45,140 nt of DNA from Flavobacteriales bacterium (GCA_002862785.1 PKDZ01000088.1:1-45140), one strand, 5' to 3'; positions 9,345 to 18,825 are shown, counted from the stretch's first letter. The notes: a model not told the origin generated them from the letters alone. Translations and numbers: made by a program.

Positions 9345-10910
9345 TCAATCCCCTACGACGAGCAGGAAGCGCCCGAGCGGGTTCCGCCGCTCGTCCTCGA
9401 CCACCCCGACATGCCAGCCGGAAGTCAACGGGGAGAGGGGCAACTCCAGCCGACCGGGGTGTTTCGGTTGGGCGAGCTGTTGGTGAACCTCGCGCCCTCC
9501 GGCATCGAGGAGGCGGACGTGCACCGGTCCGGACCAATCGGCCGGAATCCCCAGTCGGAGGGTCGTGTCGCCCGCCCGATGGAGTCCGAGGACGTCCACC
9601 TCGGGCAAGTCGGCGGCGGTGGTAGAGGAGGCGAGGCAGGCAATCAGATCATCGCGCAAGACCGCGAAGACATCTTGCTCGACCGCGTAGTACGCGCTGG
9701 CTGGACCGCTGGTGAAGCCATCCCATTTGCCATTGGTGGCGAACACGAAATTCCATTCCCCGCCCGGCGTGGCGTAGGCATCGCTGATGAGCCCGTAGGC
9801 TTCGCCGGGATGACCTACGAAAGGAGAGACGGAGACGTCCGGGATGATTTCGTCCTGACCGAGCCCGCTGGCCGCAAGATGAAGCCCTTGACCCCACGAA
9901 TTGAACAAACCGGAGTAATTGTTCCCGTTGCCGGCTCCGGAAGCATCGTAAGCCCACTGTTCTTCATGGAGCGCAGTGAGCGATTCAGCGTTGAGCAGGG
10001 TCAGCGGCAGACCGTCCACGCTGGGTGCGGTGCCCGAGCTCCACAGCCGAGCGAGGACGGTCAGGTCCGAGGCGCTGATCCGGAGTCCGCCCTGAGGAGA
10101 GAAGCACACGGCGTTGATGCCAGGCAGGTATTCGCTCCAATCCGGGCCGACCGGCATGACGCCCTCATGGTGGTCGGCCTGAGGCGTCCACTGGCCATCG
10201 ACCTGACGGTAGAGGACGGCCAGGTCATTGATTTCATCCAGTTCCTGAACGCGGTACCCGGCGTCCAGGCCGAAGGGTCCGAACAGATGGTCCTCGAGAA
10301 TCTGGTCGAACCGAACGCCGGTGGCCGCTTCCATGACGGTGGCGAGCACGCCGAAGTTGAGATTGGCATATTGGAACCAGGATCCCGGCGCGGCAGTGCC
10401 CCACATGTTGGCCGTGTAGAAATCGCCCCCGGGCTCGAGCACGGTGCCCAGTTGGGGAACCTCCGGAATGCTGCTGTAGCTGGCCGACAGGAACTCGCCG
10501 TATCCCGAACCGTCGCGGATGCCGGAGGTGTGGGTCAGAAGGTGATGGACCGTGAGGGGGACGTCCGGGTGTCCCGGGTGGACGGGTGGGGAGTCGAAAT
10601 AATTGCCCAGCGGGGCGTCGTAGTCGAGAATCCCTTCCTGCACAAGGCGAGCCGCGGCCAGCGCCACCACCGCCTTGCTGATTGAGGCCATCCGGTAGGT
10701 CGTGTTGCCGTTGACCGGCAGGTCGCGTCCGATGTCCCGTTGGCCTACGTGGGCTTCGATGGAGAGCGCGTCTCCACACCGGGTCACGACACTCATGCCC
10801 GCGAGGTTGTGGGACTCGAGGATGGACTGGAATGCGTCGTCCTGTGCTGAGGCGGCCGAAAGGAGGGTCAGCAGGGAGAGAAGAAAAAGAGGGCGTGCCA
10901 TGCTCGACAT
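9345..10910 (-). CDS. Secreted serine hydrolase (beta-lactamase class C/PBP4*-like) with T9SS-type C-terminal domain
   Basis: 521 residues. The signal peptide is MSSMARPLFLLSLLTLLSAASAQ. The serine beta-lactamase-like fold spans about 25-420, with SxxK as S76-I-S-K79, the second-motif Tyr in QYANLNFG, and HLLTHTSGIRDGSG typical of the family. These enzymes act as D-Ala-D-Ala peptidases, esterases or peptidases; the substrate is unknown. The last ~80 residues look like a T9SS type A sorting domain (VHVRLLDAGGREVHQQL, LPLSPLTSGWHVGVV), so the protein is probably exported through the T9SS and placed on the surface. The ATG at 10910 lies 4 nt below a TAAGTTTG box; a second in-frame ATG is at 10901. 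Confidence 0.9.
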   Translation of the reverse strand: MSSMARPLFLLSLLTLLSAASAQDDAFQSILESHNLAGMSVVTRCGDALSIEAHVGQRDIGRDLPVNGNTTYRMASISKAVVALAAARLVQEGILDYDAPLGNYFDSPPVHPGHPDVPLTVHHLLTHTSGIRDGSGYGEFLSASYSSIPEVPQLGTVLEPGGDFYTANMWGTAAPGSWFQYANLNFGVLATVMEAATGVRFDQILEDHLFGPFGLDAGYRVQELDEINDLAVLYRQVDGQWTPQADHHEGVMPVGPDWSEYLPGINAVCFSPQGGLRISASDLTVLARLWSSGTAPSVDGLPLTLLNAESLTALHEEQWAYDASGAGNGNNYSGLFNSWGQGLHLAASGLGQDEIIPDVSVSPFVGHPGEAYGLISDAYATPGGEWNFVFATNGKWDGFTSGPASAYYAVEQDVFAVLRDDLIACLASSTTAADLPEVDVLGLHRAGDTTLRLGIPADWSGPVHVRLLDAGGREVHQQLAQPKHPGRLELPLSPLTSGWHVGVVEDERRNPLGRFLLVVGD

Positions 10911-10914
10911 GCCA

Positions 10915-10922
10915 CAAACTTA
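10915..10922 (-). promoter_or_regulatory. -7 promoter box TAAGTTTG
   Basis: A perfect TAnnTTTG on the minus strand, 4 nt upstream of the serine hydrolase ATG (10910). Confidence 0.6.
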
Positions 10923-10933
10923 CCGGGTCCGGC

Positions 10934-11344
10934 TCAGCTGAGCGTCCAGGGGGCTTCGAGACAGAAGGAGGGAATGATCACCTTGAAGGTGTCTCCTTCA
11001 CCCCGGCTGCGGTGGTGCTGGACAGTATAGGTTCCTCGCATCTGACCGAGCTCGCAGCGGAGATCGCAGGCACTGTCGTATTCGAAAATGCCGCCCGGCA
11101 GAATTTCGGGCTGGACCCCGACGACGCCGTTGCCCACCACTTTTCGGCGGTGTCCCATCGCGTCAACGATGGACCATTCACGCTTCATGACCTTGATGCC
11201 GCGGTGGCTCCGATTCTCGATGATGATCCGATACGAGAAGATGAATCTCCGCTCTTCAGGTCGGGAAAATTCCGCCTCGTACCGGCTGCGCACATGGACG
11301 CGAATTCCATCGGTGGTGGCCCGGTATATTCGGAGGTGAGGCAT
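10934..11344 (-). CDS. apaG: ApaG family protein
   Basis: 136 residues, the usual ApaG length (about 125-130). The whole chain matches the family: ATTDGIRVHVRSRYEAEFS at the N-terminus, FSYRIIIENRS, VGVQPEILPGGIFEYDSAC and a C-terminal TFKVIIPSFCLEAP. ApaG is a small fibronectin-III-like beta-sandwich; it was linked to Co2+/Mg2+ resistance in enterobacteria, but its molecular role is unsettled. The gene has 23 bp to the serine hydrolase start downstream and 47 bp to the T9SS plug gene upstream. A shortened box TAACTTG sits 5 nt before the ATG. Confidence 0.95.
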   Translation of the reverse strand: MPHLRIYRATTDGIRVHVRSRYEAEFSRPEERRFIFSYRIIIENRSHRGIKVMKREWSIVDAMGHRRKVVGNGVVGVQPEILPGGIFEYDSACDLRCELGQMRGTYTVQHHRSRGEGDTFKVIIPSFCLEAPWTLS

Positions 11345-11391
11345 GTCTACAAGTTAATGAAAACTTTCGACGAAACCCACATAATTCTACT

Positions 11392-12672
11392 TCAATAAGA
11401 ATCAAGCGCCTCGAAACCAATGATGCGATCCGTCCCATCGGGGGCCGGCACATGCACGTAGACATGGTAACGATTCGGGGTTCCGGCGTGCGATCCTTCA
11501 AAGGTGACCTCATCCCCGTCCGGGGTCACGTACTGGTAGTCGTACCACCCCTGCTTGAGGGTGGTGTGCAGAGAGAACAATTGTTTCGCGGCATCATACT
11601 CCATTCGGTAGTTGGGGTCGAGGCTCCATCCGGTCAGGCCGCCATACAGATACACCTCCGGCACGGAGCCGAAGTCGCGATGCTCCAACTGGAAATGCAC
11701 GTCGAGGTAATCCGAGGTCAAATCCACTTCGTCGAACCGGTCGTTGTGGACGGTGAAGGCGCCTTTCAAATCCGGGCGGCTCGTCTGCATCCTGAATCGC
11801 CGGGATTCATCGGTGGCCATGCGGATGTGCCAAAGGGGACCGTCCGAGTCGGTGTCTTCGCTGATGCGTTCGATGCCGGGGGCGAGGTAGGCGAGGGATT
11901 TGAGGTCAGCGGAGCGCCATCGGTCTCCACCGGGAAAGGTGAGGTCCGGTTGCTGTTCGAAGCGCACCGTGTTGCCCAGAACGCGGGTGGCCGCGACCTG
12001 ATGTCGTGCCCAAGGCCAAGCCACATTCTGCACGACGGACAGCCGGATGTCGCGCATCGGATTGGACCAGCGGTGCCCGGGCGGCAACTCCACTTCCACT
12101 TCGAGCCGCTGGTGCGTAGGCACCTTGGCCGCATCCATGGGGCGGCGGAAGGCGATGTCGACCGTGGACATGCGTTCATAGACGACCAAGCGCCGCAAGA
12201 GAACCACTGCGTCCGGATCTCCAGCCTCGTGGACGATGAGCAGGTAATGGCCGCTGCGCGTCGGCGCGAGATCGCGAGAGGGGATGGGGGTGAAGGCGTG
12301 GGCGAAGGAGACGGCGCCCCCAAAGCTGTTCTCCACATTGTCCACCTCGGCCGGATTCCAGCCCTCTAGATATTCCCAATCGCCGAGGTCGGTGAAGGCA
12401 GACCAGTCTGCCGCGCAGTGGACCAGCGTCCATTCATGGTCCGGCCAATTCCCCGACAGGTCATCGTACCGGAGAACGAGCCGCGCGTCGCCCCCCAGCT
12501 CGAGGAAGGGGCCACCGAGTGGCGCGCCCTCCGGGTGCAAACGGACCGCCCCGATGTGCGGAGCGGTGAAGGCCACTGGGACAGTCTGTGCCCAGGTGGT
12601 CGTGGCCGTGAGGAAAACCCAGCACAACGCGGAAACGAGGCGATGGAAATCAGAGGGTTTCGAAGGAGGCAT
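11392..12672 (-). CDS. Type IX secretion system plug protein (DUF5103)
   Basis: 426 residues from the ATG at 12672. This start gives a signal sequence (FHRLVSALCWVFLTATTTWAQ) and lies 7 nt below a TACTTTTG box; a further in-frame upstream ATG (12723) is unlikely. The family pattern is strong: LRYDDLSGNWPDHEWTLVHC, DWEYLEGWNPAEVDNVENSFG, HYLLIVHEAGDPDAVVLLRR, YGGLTGWSLDPNYRMEYD and LKQGWYDYQYV. DUF5103 proteins are known as the plug of the T9SS SprA translocon in Flavobacterium, sealing the periplasmic side of the giant pore. The gene is encoded away from other T9SS genes, which is common. It supports the presence of a T9SS, consistent with the C-terminal domain on the neighbouring serine hydrolase. 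Confidence 0.9.
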   Translation of the reverse strand: MPPSKPSDFHRLVSALCWVFLTATTTWAQTVPVAFTAPHIGAVRLHPEGAPLGGPFLELGGDARLVLRYDDLSGNWPDHEWTLVHCAADWSAFTDLGDWEYLEGWNPAEVDNVENSFGGAVSFAHAFTPIPSRDLAPTRSGHYLLIVHEAGDPDAVVLLRRLVVYERMSTVDIAFRRPMDAAKVPTHQRLEVEVELPPGHRWSNPMRDIRLSVVQNVAWPWARHQVAATRVLGNTVRFEQQPDLTFPGGDRWRSADLKSLAYLAPGIERISEDTDSDGPLWHIRMATDESRRFRMQTSRPDLKGAFTVHNDRFDEVDLTSDYLDVHFQLEHRDFGSVPEVYLYGGLTGWSLDPNYRMEYDAAKQLFSLHTTLKQGWYDYQYVTPDGDEVTFEGSHAGTPNRYHVYVHVPAPDGTDRIIGFEALDSY

Positions 12673-12679
12673 CTGGCCA

Positions 12680-12687
12680 CAAAAGTA
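12680..12687 (-). promoter_or_regulatory. -7 promoter box TACTTTTG
   Basis: A TAnnTTTG match on the minus strand 7 nt from the ATG of the T9SS plug gene. It lies in the 137-bp divergent region shared with nqrA. Confidence 0.6.
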
Positions 12688-12772
12688 TCCCCATGGGGAC
12701 TCTGCACTGGAAGATGTGGACAAGGGGATGCAAGCCGTGCCCCTGTCTCGGGCCCGATGGGCTTCCAGCCCC

Positions 12773-12780
12773 TACATTTG
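12773..12780 (+). promoter_or_regulatory. -7 promoter box TACATTTG for the nqr operon
   Basis: A TAnnTTTG match ending 29 nt before the nqrA ATG. This gives a leader of roughly 25 nt, unlike the leaderless arrangement at many other genes here. Confidence 0.6.
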
Positions 12781-12809
12781 CGGCGCAAATCCCGCACGTA
12801 AACCTGCAC

Positions 12810-14162
12810 ATGCCTGCATCCGTCAAGATCCGGAAAGGTCTGGACATCCGCCTCAAGGGCGGCGCCCACGGCGACACCCATGCCCTTTCCGCCGCAGACC
12901 GGTTCTCCATTCACCCCACCGACTTCCACGGTCTCATCCCACGCATGGCCGTCAAGGCCGGCACCGAAGTGAAAGCGGGTGACGTCCTCTTCACGGACAA
13001 GAAGAACCCCGAGATTCAATTCGTCAGCGCCATTTCCGGCACGGCACAGGAGCCCGTTCGTGGAGAAAAGCGCCGCATTCTGCGTGTCGACGTTGTGGCC
13101 GGCGGAACAGGAGAGGTGACCTTCCCCGGACTGCAGACGACCGCATCTGCCGGAGACGTCCGCAGCGCCATGCTGGCTCATGGGTTCTGGCCCATGCTGC
13201 GCCAGCGCCCCTTCGACGTGATGCCCGGGCCGGAGAGCCAGCCGCGGGACATTTTCGTGAGTGCCTACGATTCCGCTCCCTTGGCTCCGAGTGCGGCTCA
13301 AGCGCTGGGCGATCGCATGGAGTCCTTCCGCCAGGGATTGACTTTCCTCAATGCGCTGCTGGACGGAGGCAAGAAAGTGCAGCTCGGCATTGAGGCTGGA
13401 GACGACACCTTCAGCGGAGTGACCGAAGCGGACATCACGTCCTTCTCCGGGCCCCACCCGGCTGGCAACGTCGGCGTCCAGATTCACGAGGTCGCGCCGA
13501 TGAACAAGGGCGAAGTCGTCTGGACCATTGGCCTGCAGGACGTCGCCAACCTTGGCGAGGGATTGACCGCGGGTCGGTTCGTCGGCCAGCGTACGGTCGC
13601 CCTCACGGGAAGCCGCAGCCAGCCGGCGTTGCTGTCCACCACCATTGGCACCCCGATGGCCCACATCGCCAAAGACCGCGTGTCCATGGAGGACACCCGC
13701 GTCATTTCCGGCAACGTGCTCACTGGTACCGAGCGTGGTGAGGACGGCGCCCTCGGTTTCTTCGACCATCAAGTCACCTGCATCCCCGAAGGTCACGAGC
13801 CCCTGTTCTTCCTCACGAAGGGCTGGCTGGGCCCCGGCTTCGACAAGTTCAGCGCATCCCGCGCCTTCCCGACCTGGCTGATGCCCAGAGGCAAGGAGTA
13901 CGACCTGAACACCAACAACAACGGAGAGGAGCGGGCCTTTGTGGTCAGCGGCCAGTATGACGCCGTGTTCCCGTTTGACATCTACCCGGTCCAGCTCATC
14001 AAGTCCATCATGGTCGGCGACATCGACCGGATGGAGAAGCTCGGGATCTACGAAGTGGCCCCTGAGGACTTCGCCCTGTGCGAATACGTCTGCACATCCA
14101 AGCTTGCCGTTCAGGGCATCGTACGGAAGGGCCTGGACCAAATGATCGAGGAATTCGCCTGA
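12810..14162 (+). CDS. nqrA: Na+-translocating NADH:quinone reductase subunit A
   Basis: 450 residues (the family is about 445). The ATG at 12810 begins with the conserved MPASVKIRKGLDIRLKG; the open frame extends 39 codons upstream without conservation. NqrA is the large hydrophilic cytoplasmic subunit that contributes to the ubiquinone/inhibitor site. Recognisable stretches are FHGLIPRMAVKAGTEVKAGDVLF, RQRPFDVMP, NVGVQIHEVAPMNKGEVVW, FVGQRTVALTG and the C-terminal CEYVCTSK..VQGIVRKGLDQM. It is the first gene of nqrABCDEF-apbE, all on the plus strand with short gaps. It follows its own TACATTTG promoter box. Confidence 0.97.
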   Translation: MPASVKIRKGLDIRLKGGAHGDTHALSAADRFSIHPTDFHGLIPRMAVKAGTEVKAGDVLFTDKKNPEIQFVSAISGTAQEPVRGEKRRILRVDVVAGGTGEVTFPGLQTTASAGDVRSAMLAHGFWPMLRQRPFDVMPGPESQPRDIFVSAYDSAPLAPSAAQALGDRMESFRQGLTFLNALLDGGKKVQLGIEAGDDTFSGVTEADITSFSGPHPAGNVGVQIHEVAPMNKGEVVWTIGLQDVANLGEGLTAGRFVGQRTVALTGSRSQPALLSTTIGTPMAHIAKDRVSMEDTRVISGNVLTGTERGEDGALGFFDHQVTCIPEGHEPLFFLTKGWLGPGFDKFSASRAFPTWLMPRGKEYDLNTNNNGEERAFVVSGQYDAVFPFDIYPVQLIKSIMVGDIDRMEKLGIYEVAPEDFALCEYVCTSKLAVQGIVRKGLDQMIEEFA

Positions 14163-14187
14163 TCCCACCACAGAGAAGCACACCATC

Positions 14188-15432
14188 ATGAAGGCACTGC
14201 ACAAACTCATCGAAGAGCGCGTCAAGCCCAACTTCACCGGAGAGGGCAAACTCAAGCGCTTCTGGGTCGTCTTTGACGCCCTCGAGACCTTCCTGTTCAC
14301 CCCGGGCCACACCACCAAAAAGGGCGTTCACGTTCGGGATGGCATCGACCTCAAGCGGACCATGTTCCTTGTGATCGTCGCCATGGTTCCGGCCCTGCTG
14401 TTCGGCACCTGGAACATCGGTCACCAGTACTACCTCAGCCTGGGTGACATCACCACGGCGGATCCCTGGAACGCCATGCTCCTCGACAAGCTGATTGTCG
14501 GCGCCATCAAGGTGGTCCCGCTCATCGTCGTGAGCTACGCCACCGGCCTCGGCATCGAGTTCGTCATCGCGGGCATGAATGGACACGCCATCAACGAGGG
14601 CTTCCTGGTCAGCGGCATGCTCATTCCGCTCATCATGCCGGTCGACGTCCCGCTGTGGATGGTTGCCGTCGCCACGGCCTTCGCGGTGCTCATCGCCAAG
14701 GAAGTCTTCGGCGGTACGGGCATGAACATCCTCAACGTGGCCCTCACGGCCCGGGCGTTCCTCTTCTTCGCCTACCCCAAGCAGATGTCCGGTGAAATCT
14801 GGATTCACAACGTCATGGCCTCCAAGGCCGGCGGTGTGCTGGCCGACGGGTACACCGGAGCCACGGCCCTGGGTCATCTCGCCAATACGGTGGGCCAGCC
14901 GGTCAGCGGAGAGGTCTCCAATGGTGTCATGGCCATGTTTGCCGATGGCGGCCTGTTCTCCCTGATGAACTGCTTCATTGGCACCATCCCCGGCTCGGTG
15001 GCCGAGACCAGCGCCCTCGCTGCCCTCATCGGTGCGGCTATCCTCATCTGGACGGGCATCGGCAGCTGGCGCATCATCTCCAGCTTCATCGTGGGTGGCC
15101 TGGTCATGGGCGTCATTTTCAATGCCCTTGGCCTCAATGCCTACATGACCATCGGACCGGTCCACCAAATCGTGATGGGCGGCTTCATGTTCGGGGCCGT
15201 CTTCATGGCGACCGACCCGGTGAGTGCTGCACAGACCAACACTGGCAAGTGGGTCTACGGATTCCTTGGCGGCTTCTTCTCCATCATGATCCGCGTGTTC
15301 AACCCGGCGTACCCAGAGGGTGTCATGATGGCCATCCTGTTCATGAACGTCATGGCCCCGACCATTGACCACTACGTCATCGAGGCCAACATCCGCCGCC
15401 GCGAGAAGCGCTTGACCGCCGCCGTCGCCTGA
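14188..15432 (+). CDS. nqrB: Na+-translocating NADH:quinone reductase subunit B
   Basis: 414 residues and multiple membrane helices. NqrB is the main membrane subunit of the sodium pump and carries a covalent FMN plus riboflavin. The flavinylation motif DGYTGATAL is present at residues 220-228, with T226 the expected FMN-bound threonine; it would be modified by ApbE, encoded at the end of this operon. Other family signatures include FTPGHTTKKGVHVRDGIDLKR, EVFGGTGMNILNVALTARAF and FMATDPVSAAQTNTGKW. It follows nqrA by 25 bp. Confidence 0.98.
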   Translation: MKALHKLIEERVKPNFTGEGKLKRFWVVFDALETFLFTPGHTTKKGVHVRDGIDLKRTMFLVIVAMVPALLFGTWNIGHQYYLSLGDITTADPWNAMLLDKLIVGAIKVVPLIVVSYATGLGIEFVIAGMNGHAINEGFLVSGMLIPLIMPVDVPLWMVAVATAFAVLIAKEVFGGTGMNILNVALTARAFLFFAYPKQMSGEIWIHNVMASKAGGVLADGYTGATALGHLANTVGQPVSGEVSNGVMAMFADGGLFSLMNCFIGTIPGSVAETSALAALIGAAILIWTGIGSWRIISSFIVGGLVMGVIFNALGLNAYMTIGPVHQIVMGGFMFGAVFMATDPVSAAQTNTGKWVYGFLGGFFSIMIRVFNPAYPEGVMMAILFMNVMAPTIDHYVIEANIRRREKRLTAAVA

Positions 15433-15452
15433 CCCCAACTGAAAGCTGAACC

Positions 15453-16193
15453 ATGGCATTCAACAAGAACTCCAACGGATACACCTTCTTCTTCGCCATC
15501 GTGATGGTGGTGCTGGTCGGTGCCATCCTCGCCTCGCTGAGCCTGTCGCTCAAGCCGATGCAGAAGGCCAACCAGGCCGAGAAGAAGATGATGAACATCC
15601 TCGGTGCCATTGGCGTGCCCAGTGAGCGTGGCGCGGTCGAGCCGGTCTTCGCCGAGTATGTGACAGAGCGCATTTCCATCGACAGCGAAGGCCGCCAGGT
15701 CAACTCCATGGGCGGTTCTGTCGATCCAACGAACGCGGAGGATCCCTTCAACATCGATGTCAAGAAGGACTACCGGAGCAAAACTCCGGCCAGTGAATTG
15801 GACTTCCCGCTCTTTGCCTGTCAGAAGGATGGAAAAGACCTCTTTGTGGTCCCGGTTGTTGGAAAGGGACTGTGGGGGCCGATTTGGGGATTTGTCGCCC
15901 TCGAGTCTGACATGGAGACCATTTACGGTGCTGTGTTTGACCACAAAACAGAAACCCCCGGTCTCGGTGCTGAAATCAAGGAAGGGTTCTTTCAGGCACC
16001 GTTCAAAGGAAAGAAAATCAGCAAGGTCGCTCCCCACTTTGCCGTGTTGAAGGGCGGTGCGCCGACCACCGAATACAGCGTGGACGGCATCACCGGCGGA
16101 ACGATCACCTCCAAGGGGGTGGGTGAAATGGTCGACCGGACCATGGGCATCTACCTCAAGTATTTCCAATCCGCTCCGAAAGCACAGAAGTGA
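15453..16193 (+). CDS. nqrC: Na+-translocating NADH:quinone reductase subunit C
   Basis: 246 residues. One N-terminal membrane helix (FFFAIVMVVLVGAILASLSL) anchors a periplasmic FMN-binding domain. The motif DGITGGTITSKG at 211-222 holds T217 as the expected covalent FMN site; Gly replaces the more usual Ala before this Thr (GGT rather than GAT). GKGLWGPIWGFVAL and TPGLGAEI are typical of the family. NqrC passes electrons between the NqrF/NqrDE iron centres and NqrB. The TGA stop overlaps the nqrD ATG by one base. Confidence 0.97.
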   Translation: MAFNKNSNGYTFFFAIVMVVLVGAILASLSLSLKPMQKANQAEKKMMNILGAIGVPSERGAVEPVFAEYVTERISIDSEGRQVNSMGGSVDPTNAEDPFNIDVKKDYRSKTPASELDFPLFACQKDGKDLFVVPVVGKGLWGPIWGFVALESDMETIYGAVFDHKTETPGLGAEIKEGFFQAPFKGKKISKVAPHFAVLKGGAPTTEYSVDGITGGTITSKGVGEMVDRTMGIYLKYFQSAPKAQK

Positions 16194-16885
16194 TGAGCAC
16201 CGAAACGACCACCGCAGTCGAGAAGAAGGAGTCGCTGTTCTCAAAGAAGAACCGCAAGCTCCTGACCGATCCGCTCGACGACAGCAACCCCATCACGGTG
16301 CAGGTGCTCGGCATCTGTTCCGCCCTCGCCATCACGGTGCAGGTGCAGCAGGCCGTCATTATGTCTCTCGCCGTGCTCTTCGTGATGATTGGCGGAAATG
16401 TGATTGTGTCCCTGATGCGCAACATCATCCCGGACCGCATCCGCATCATCGTCCAGCTGGTGGTCATCGCCTCGCTGGTGATCATCGTGGACGAGGTTCT
16501 GAAGGCCTACAGCCCGGACATCTCCGAGAAACTGTCCGTCTTCGTGGGCCTCATCATCACCAACTGCATCATCATGGGCCGCCTCGAGGCCTTTGCCCTC
16601 GGCAACAAGCCCGGTCCGTCCATGCTGGACGCCGTGGGCAACGCCATGGGATACGCGTGGATCCTGCTCGCCGTGGCCCTCGTCCGCGAGGTGTTCGGCA
16701 GCGGCGCCATCAGCTTCCCGGGTGTCGGTCAGGTGAAGTTCCTGCCCGAGGGCTGGTTCTATGCCAATGGCGGTTTCTACGAGAACAACAACCTGATGAT
16801 CCTGCCGCCGATGGCGCTCATCACCGTGGGGGTGATCATCTGGATTCAACGTGCCCGCAACCGCAGCCTCATCGAGGAGAACTGA
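16193..16885 (+). CDS. nqrD: Na+-translocating NADH:quinone reductase subunit D
   Basis: 230 residues from the ATG at 16193, which overlaps the nqrC stop (TGATG); a GTG one codon upstream is less likely. It is a polytopic membrane subunit. The two conserved Cys that, with those of NqrE, hold the intramembrane iron centre are visible in LGICSALA (C42) and IITNCIIMGR (C125). The N-terminus is a charged extension (TTTAVEKKESLFSKKNRKLL). NqrD and NqrE are homologous and pack as an inverted pair. Confidence 0.97.
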   Translation: MSTETTTAVEKKESLFSKKNRKLLTDPLDDSNPITVQVLGICSALAITVQVQQAVIMSLAVLFVMIGGNVIVSLMRNIIPDRIRIIVQLVVIASLVIIVDEVLKAYSPDISEKLSVFVGLIITNCIIMGRLEAFALGNKPGPSMLDAVGNAMGYAWILLAVALVREVFGSGAISFPGVGQVKFLPEGWFYANGGFYENNNLMILPPMALITVGVIIWIQRARNRSLIEEN

Positions 16886-16904
16886 ACCCCAGACCTGAAC
16901 TGAC

Positions 16905-17519
16905 ATGGAATACCTCAGCATTTTCGTCAAGGGCATCTTCGTGGAGAACATGATCTTCGCGTACTTCCTGGGCATGTGCTCGTACCTCGCCGTCTCCAAG
17001 ACGGTGAAGACGGCCGTCGGCCTTGGATTCGCCGTGATCTTCGTTCTCGGCATCACCGTCCCGATCAACTACCTCCTTGAGAACTTCGTCCTCAAGGAAG
17101 GCGCGCTCACCTGGCTCAACGCCGATTACGCCAACGTCGACCTCAGCTTCCTCAGCTTCATCATGTTCATCGCGGTCATCGCGTCCATGGTCCAGCTCGT
17201 GGAGATGATCGTCGAGAAGTTCGCCCCGGCCCTGTATGGTGCGCTCGGCATCTTCCTGCCGCTGATCGCCGTGAACTGCTCCATCCTCGGTGGCGCCCTC
17301 TTCATGCAGGAGCGCCAGTACCCGAGCATCGGGGAGGCCACTGTCTTCGGCCTCGGATCCGGTGTGGGTTGGCTTCTGGCCATCGTGGCCATCGCCGCCA
17401 TTCGCGAGAAGATCCGCTACTCCAACATCCCCGACCCGCTCAAGGGCCTCGGCATCACCTTCATCCTGACCGGCCTCATGGGCATGGCCTTCATGGCCTT
17501 CATGGGCATCGAAATCTGA
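16905..17519 (+). CDS. nqrE: Na+-translocating NADH:quinone reductase subunit E
   Basis: 204 residues, hydrophobic with about six membrane helices. Conserved iron-centre cysteines are visible in LGMCSYLAV (C25) and AVNCSILGG (C125). Family features include [18 protein letters not shown], the lumenal loop around [13 protein letters not shown], and the C-terminal [20 protein letters not shown]. It is encoded 19 bp after nqrD and 10 bp before nqrF. Confidence 0.97.
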   Translation: MEYLSIFVKGIFVENMIFAYFLGMCSYLAVSKTVKTAVGLGFAVIFVLGITVPINYLLENFVLKEGALTWLNADYANVDLSFLSFIMFIAVIASMVQLVEMIVEKFAPALYGALGIFLPLIAVNCSILGGALFMQERQYPSIGEATVFGLGSGVGWLLAIVAIAAIREKIRYSNIPDPLKGLGITFILTGLMGMAFMAFMGIEI

Positions 17520-17529
17520 GCAAGCAATC

Positions 17530-18825
17530 ATGACCACCACGATTCTTCTCACCATCGCGTTCTTCCTGGCCGTAATCTTGCTGTTGGTCAGCCTGCTTCT
17601 GTTCGCGAAGTCCCGTCTGTCCCCGAGCGGCAAGCTCAAGCTCGTCATCAATGGCGAGCGCACCCTCGAGGTGGAGGGCGGCAGCACCCTGCTCACCACG
17701 CTCGGCAACGCCGGCGTGTTCCTCCCGTCCGCCTGCGGCGGCGGTGGCACCTGCGTGCAGTGCCGTTGCCAAGTTCCGGCTGGTGGCGGTTCCATCCTCC
17801 CGACGGAGGAGCCCCACTTCTCCCGCAAGGAGATCGCCGACCACTGGCGCCTCGGCTGCCAGGTCAAGGTCAAGGAGGACATGGAAATCCAGGTCCCCGA
17901 AGAGGTCTTCGGCATCAAGAAGTGGGAGTGCGAAGTTGTCTCCAACTACAACGTGGCCTCCTTCATCAAGGAGTTCGTCGTGCGCTTGCCGGAAGGGGAG
18001 ACGTTGGACTTCGAGGCCGGCGGCTACATCCAGGTGGACGTGCCGACCACGACGGTCGAGTACAAGGACATGGACATCACCGCCCACCCGGAGCACCACA
18101 AGGACCCGAACACCTTCCAGAGCGAGTGGGACAAGTTTGGCCTGTGGGACCTCAAGATGGTCAACGACGAGCCCATCGTCCGCGCCTATTCCATGGCCAA
18201 CCACCCGGCCGAGGGCAACATCGTGATGCTCAACATCCGGATTGCCACCCCGCCGTGGGACCGCGCCCGCAACGCCTGGATGAACGTCAACCCGGGCATC
18301 TGTTCCAGCTACGTCTTCGGATGCAAGCCCGGCGACAAGTGCACCATCAGCGGACCGTATGGCGAGTTCTTCATCAAGGAAACCGATGCCGAGATGGTCT
18401 ACATCGGCGGTGGTGCCGGCATGGCCCCCATGCGCAGCCACCTCTTCCACCTGTTCCACACGGTGAAAACCGGCCGCAAGGTGACCTTTTACTACGGTGG
18501 CCGCTCCCGCCGCGAGCTGTTCTACCTCGAGGACTTCCGCAAGATCGAGGCGGAGTTCCCCAACTTCCGATTCCACGTGGTCCTGAGCGACCCGACCGAT
18601 GAAGACAATTGGAACGAGAAGAAGAGCGTCGACGACGAAGGCGACGGCTTCCTCGGTTTCGTGCACAACGCGGTGATTGAGCATCACCTCAAGCCGCACG
18701 AGGCACCGGAGGACATCGAGTTCTACTTCTGCGGTCCGCCGCTCATGAACCAGGCCGTCCTCAAGATGTGTGACGACTGGGGCGTGCCGCCGGAAAACGT
18801 GGCCTTCGACGACTTCGGAGGATGA
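17530..18825 (+). CDS. nqrF: Na+-translocating NADH:quinone reductase subunit F
   Basis: 431 residues. It is the NADH-oxidising entry subunit. An N-terminal membrane helix (about 5-26) is followed by a [2Fe-2S] ferredoxin domain with Cys at 69, 75, 78 and 110, spaced as in Vibrio NqrF ([12 protein letters not shown] ... LGC). Then comes a ferredoxin-NADP-reductase-like FAD/NADH module: RAYSMANHP for [17 protein letters not shown] for NADH and a C-terminal [19 protein letters not shown]. The stop codon overlaps the apbE start (ATGATG region), which indicates translational coupling with the flavinylating enzyme. Confidence 0.98.
   Translation: MTTTILLTIAFFLAVILLLVSLLLFAKSRLSPSGKLKLVINGERTLEVEGGSTLLTTLGNAGVFLPSACGGGGTCVQCRCQVPAGGGSILPTEEPHFSRKEIADHWRLGCQVKVKEDMEIQVPEEVFGIKKWECEVVSNYNVASFIKEFVVRLPEGETLDFEAGGYIQVDVPTTTVEYKDMDITAHPEHHKDPNTFQSEWDKFGLWDLKMVNDEPIVRAYSMANHPAEGNIVMLNIRIATPPWDRARNAWMNVNPGICSSYVFGCKPGDKCTISGPYGEFFIKETDAEMVYIGGGAGMAPMRSHLFHLFHTVKTGRKVTFYYGGRSRRELFYLEDFRKIEAEFPNFRFHVVLSDPTDEDNWNEKKSVDDEGDGFLGFVHNAVIEHHLKPHEAPEDIEFYFCGPPLMNQAVLKMCDDWGVPPENVAFDDFGG

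Noticed and set aside
12693-12809. Longer N-terminus for nqrA
   Set aside because: The 39 extra codons are not NqrA-like and would include the TACATTTG promoter box.
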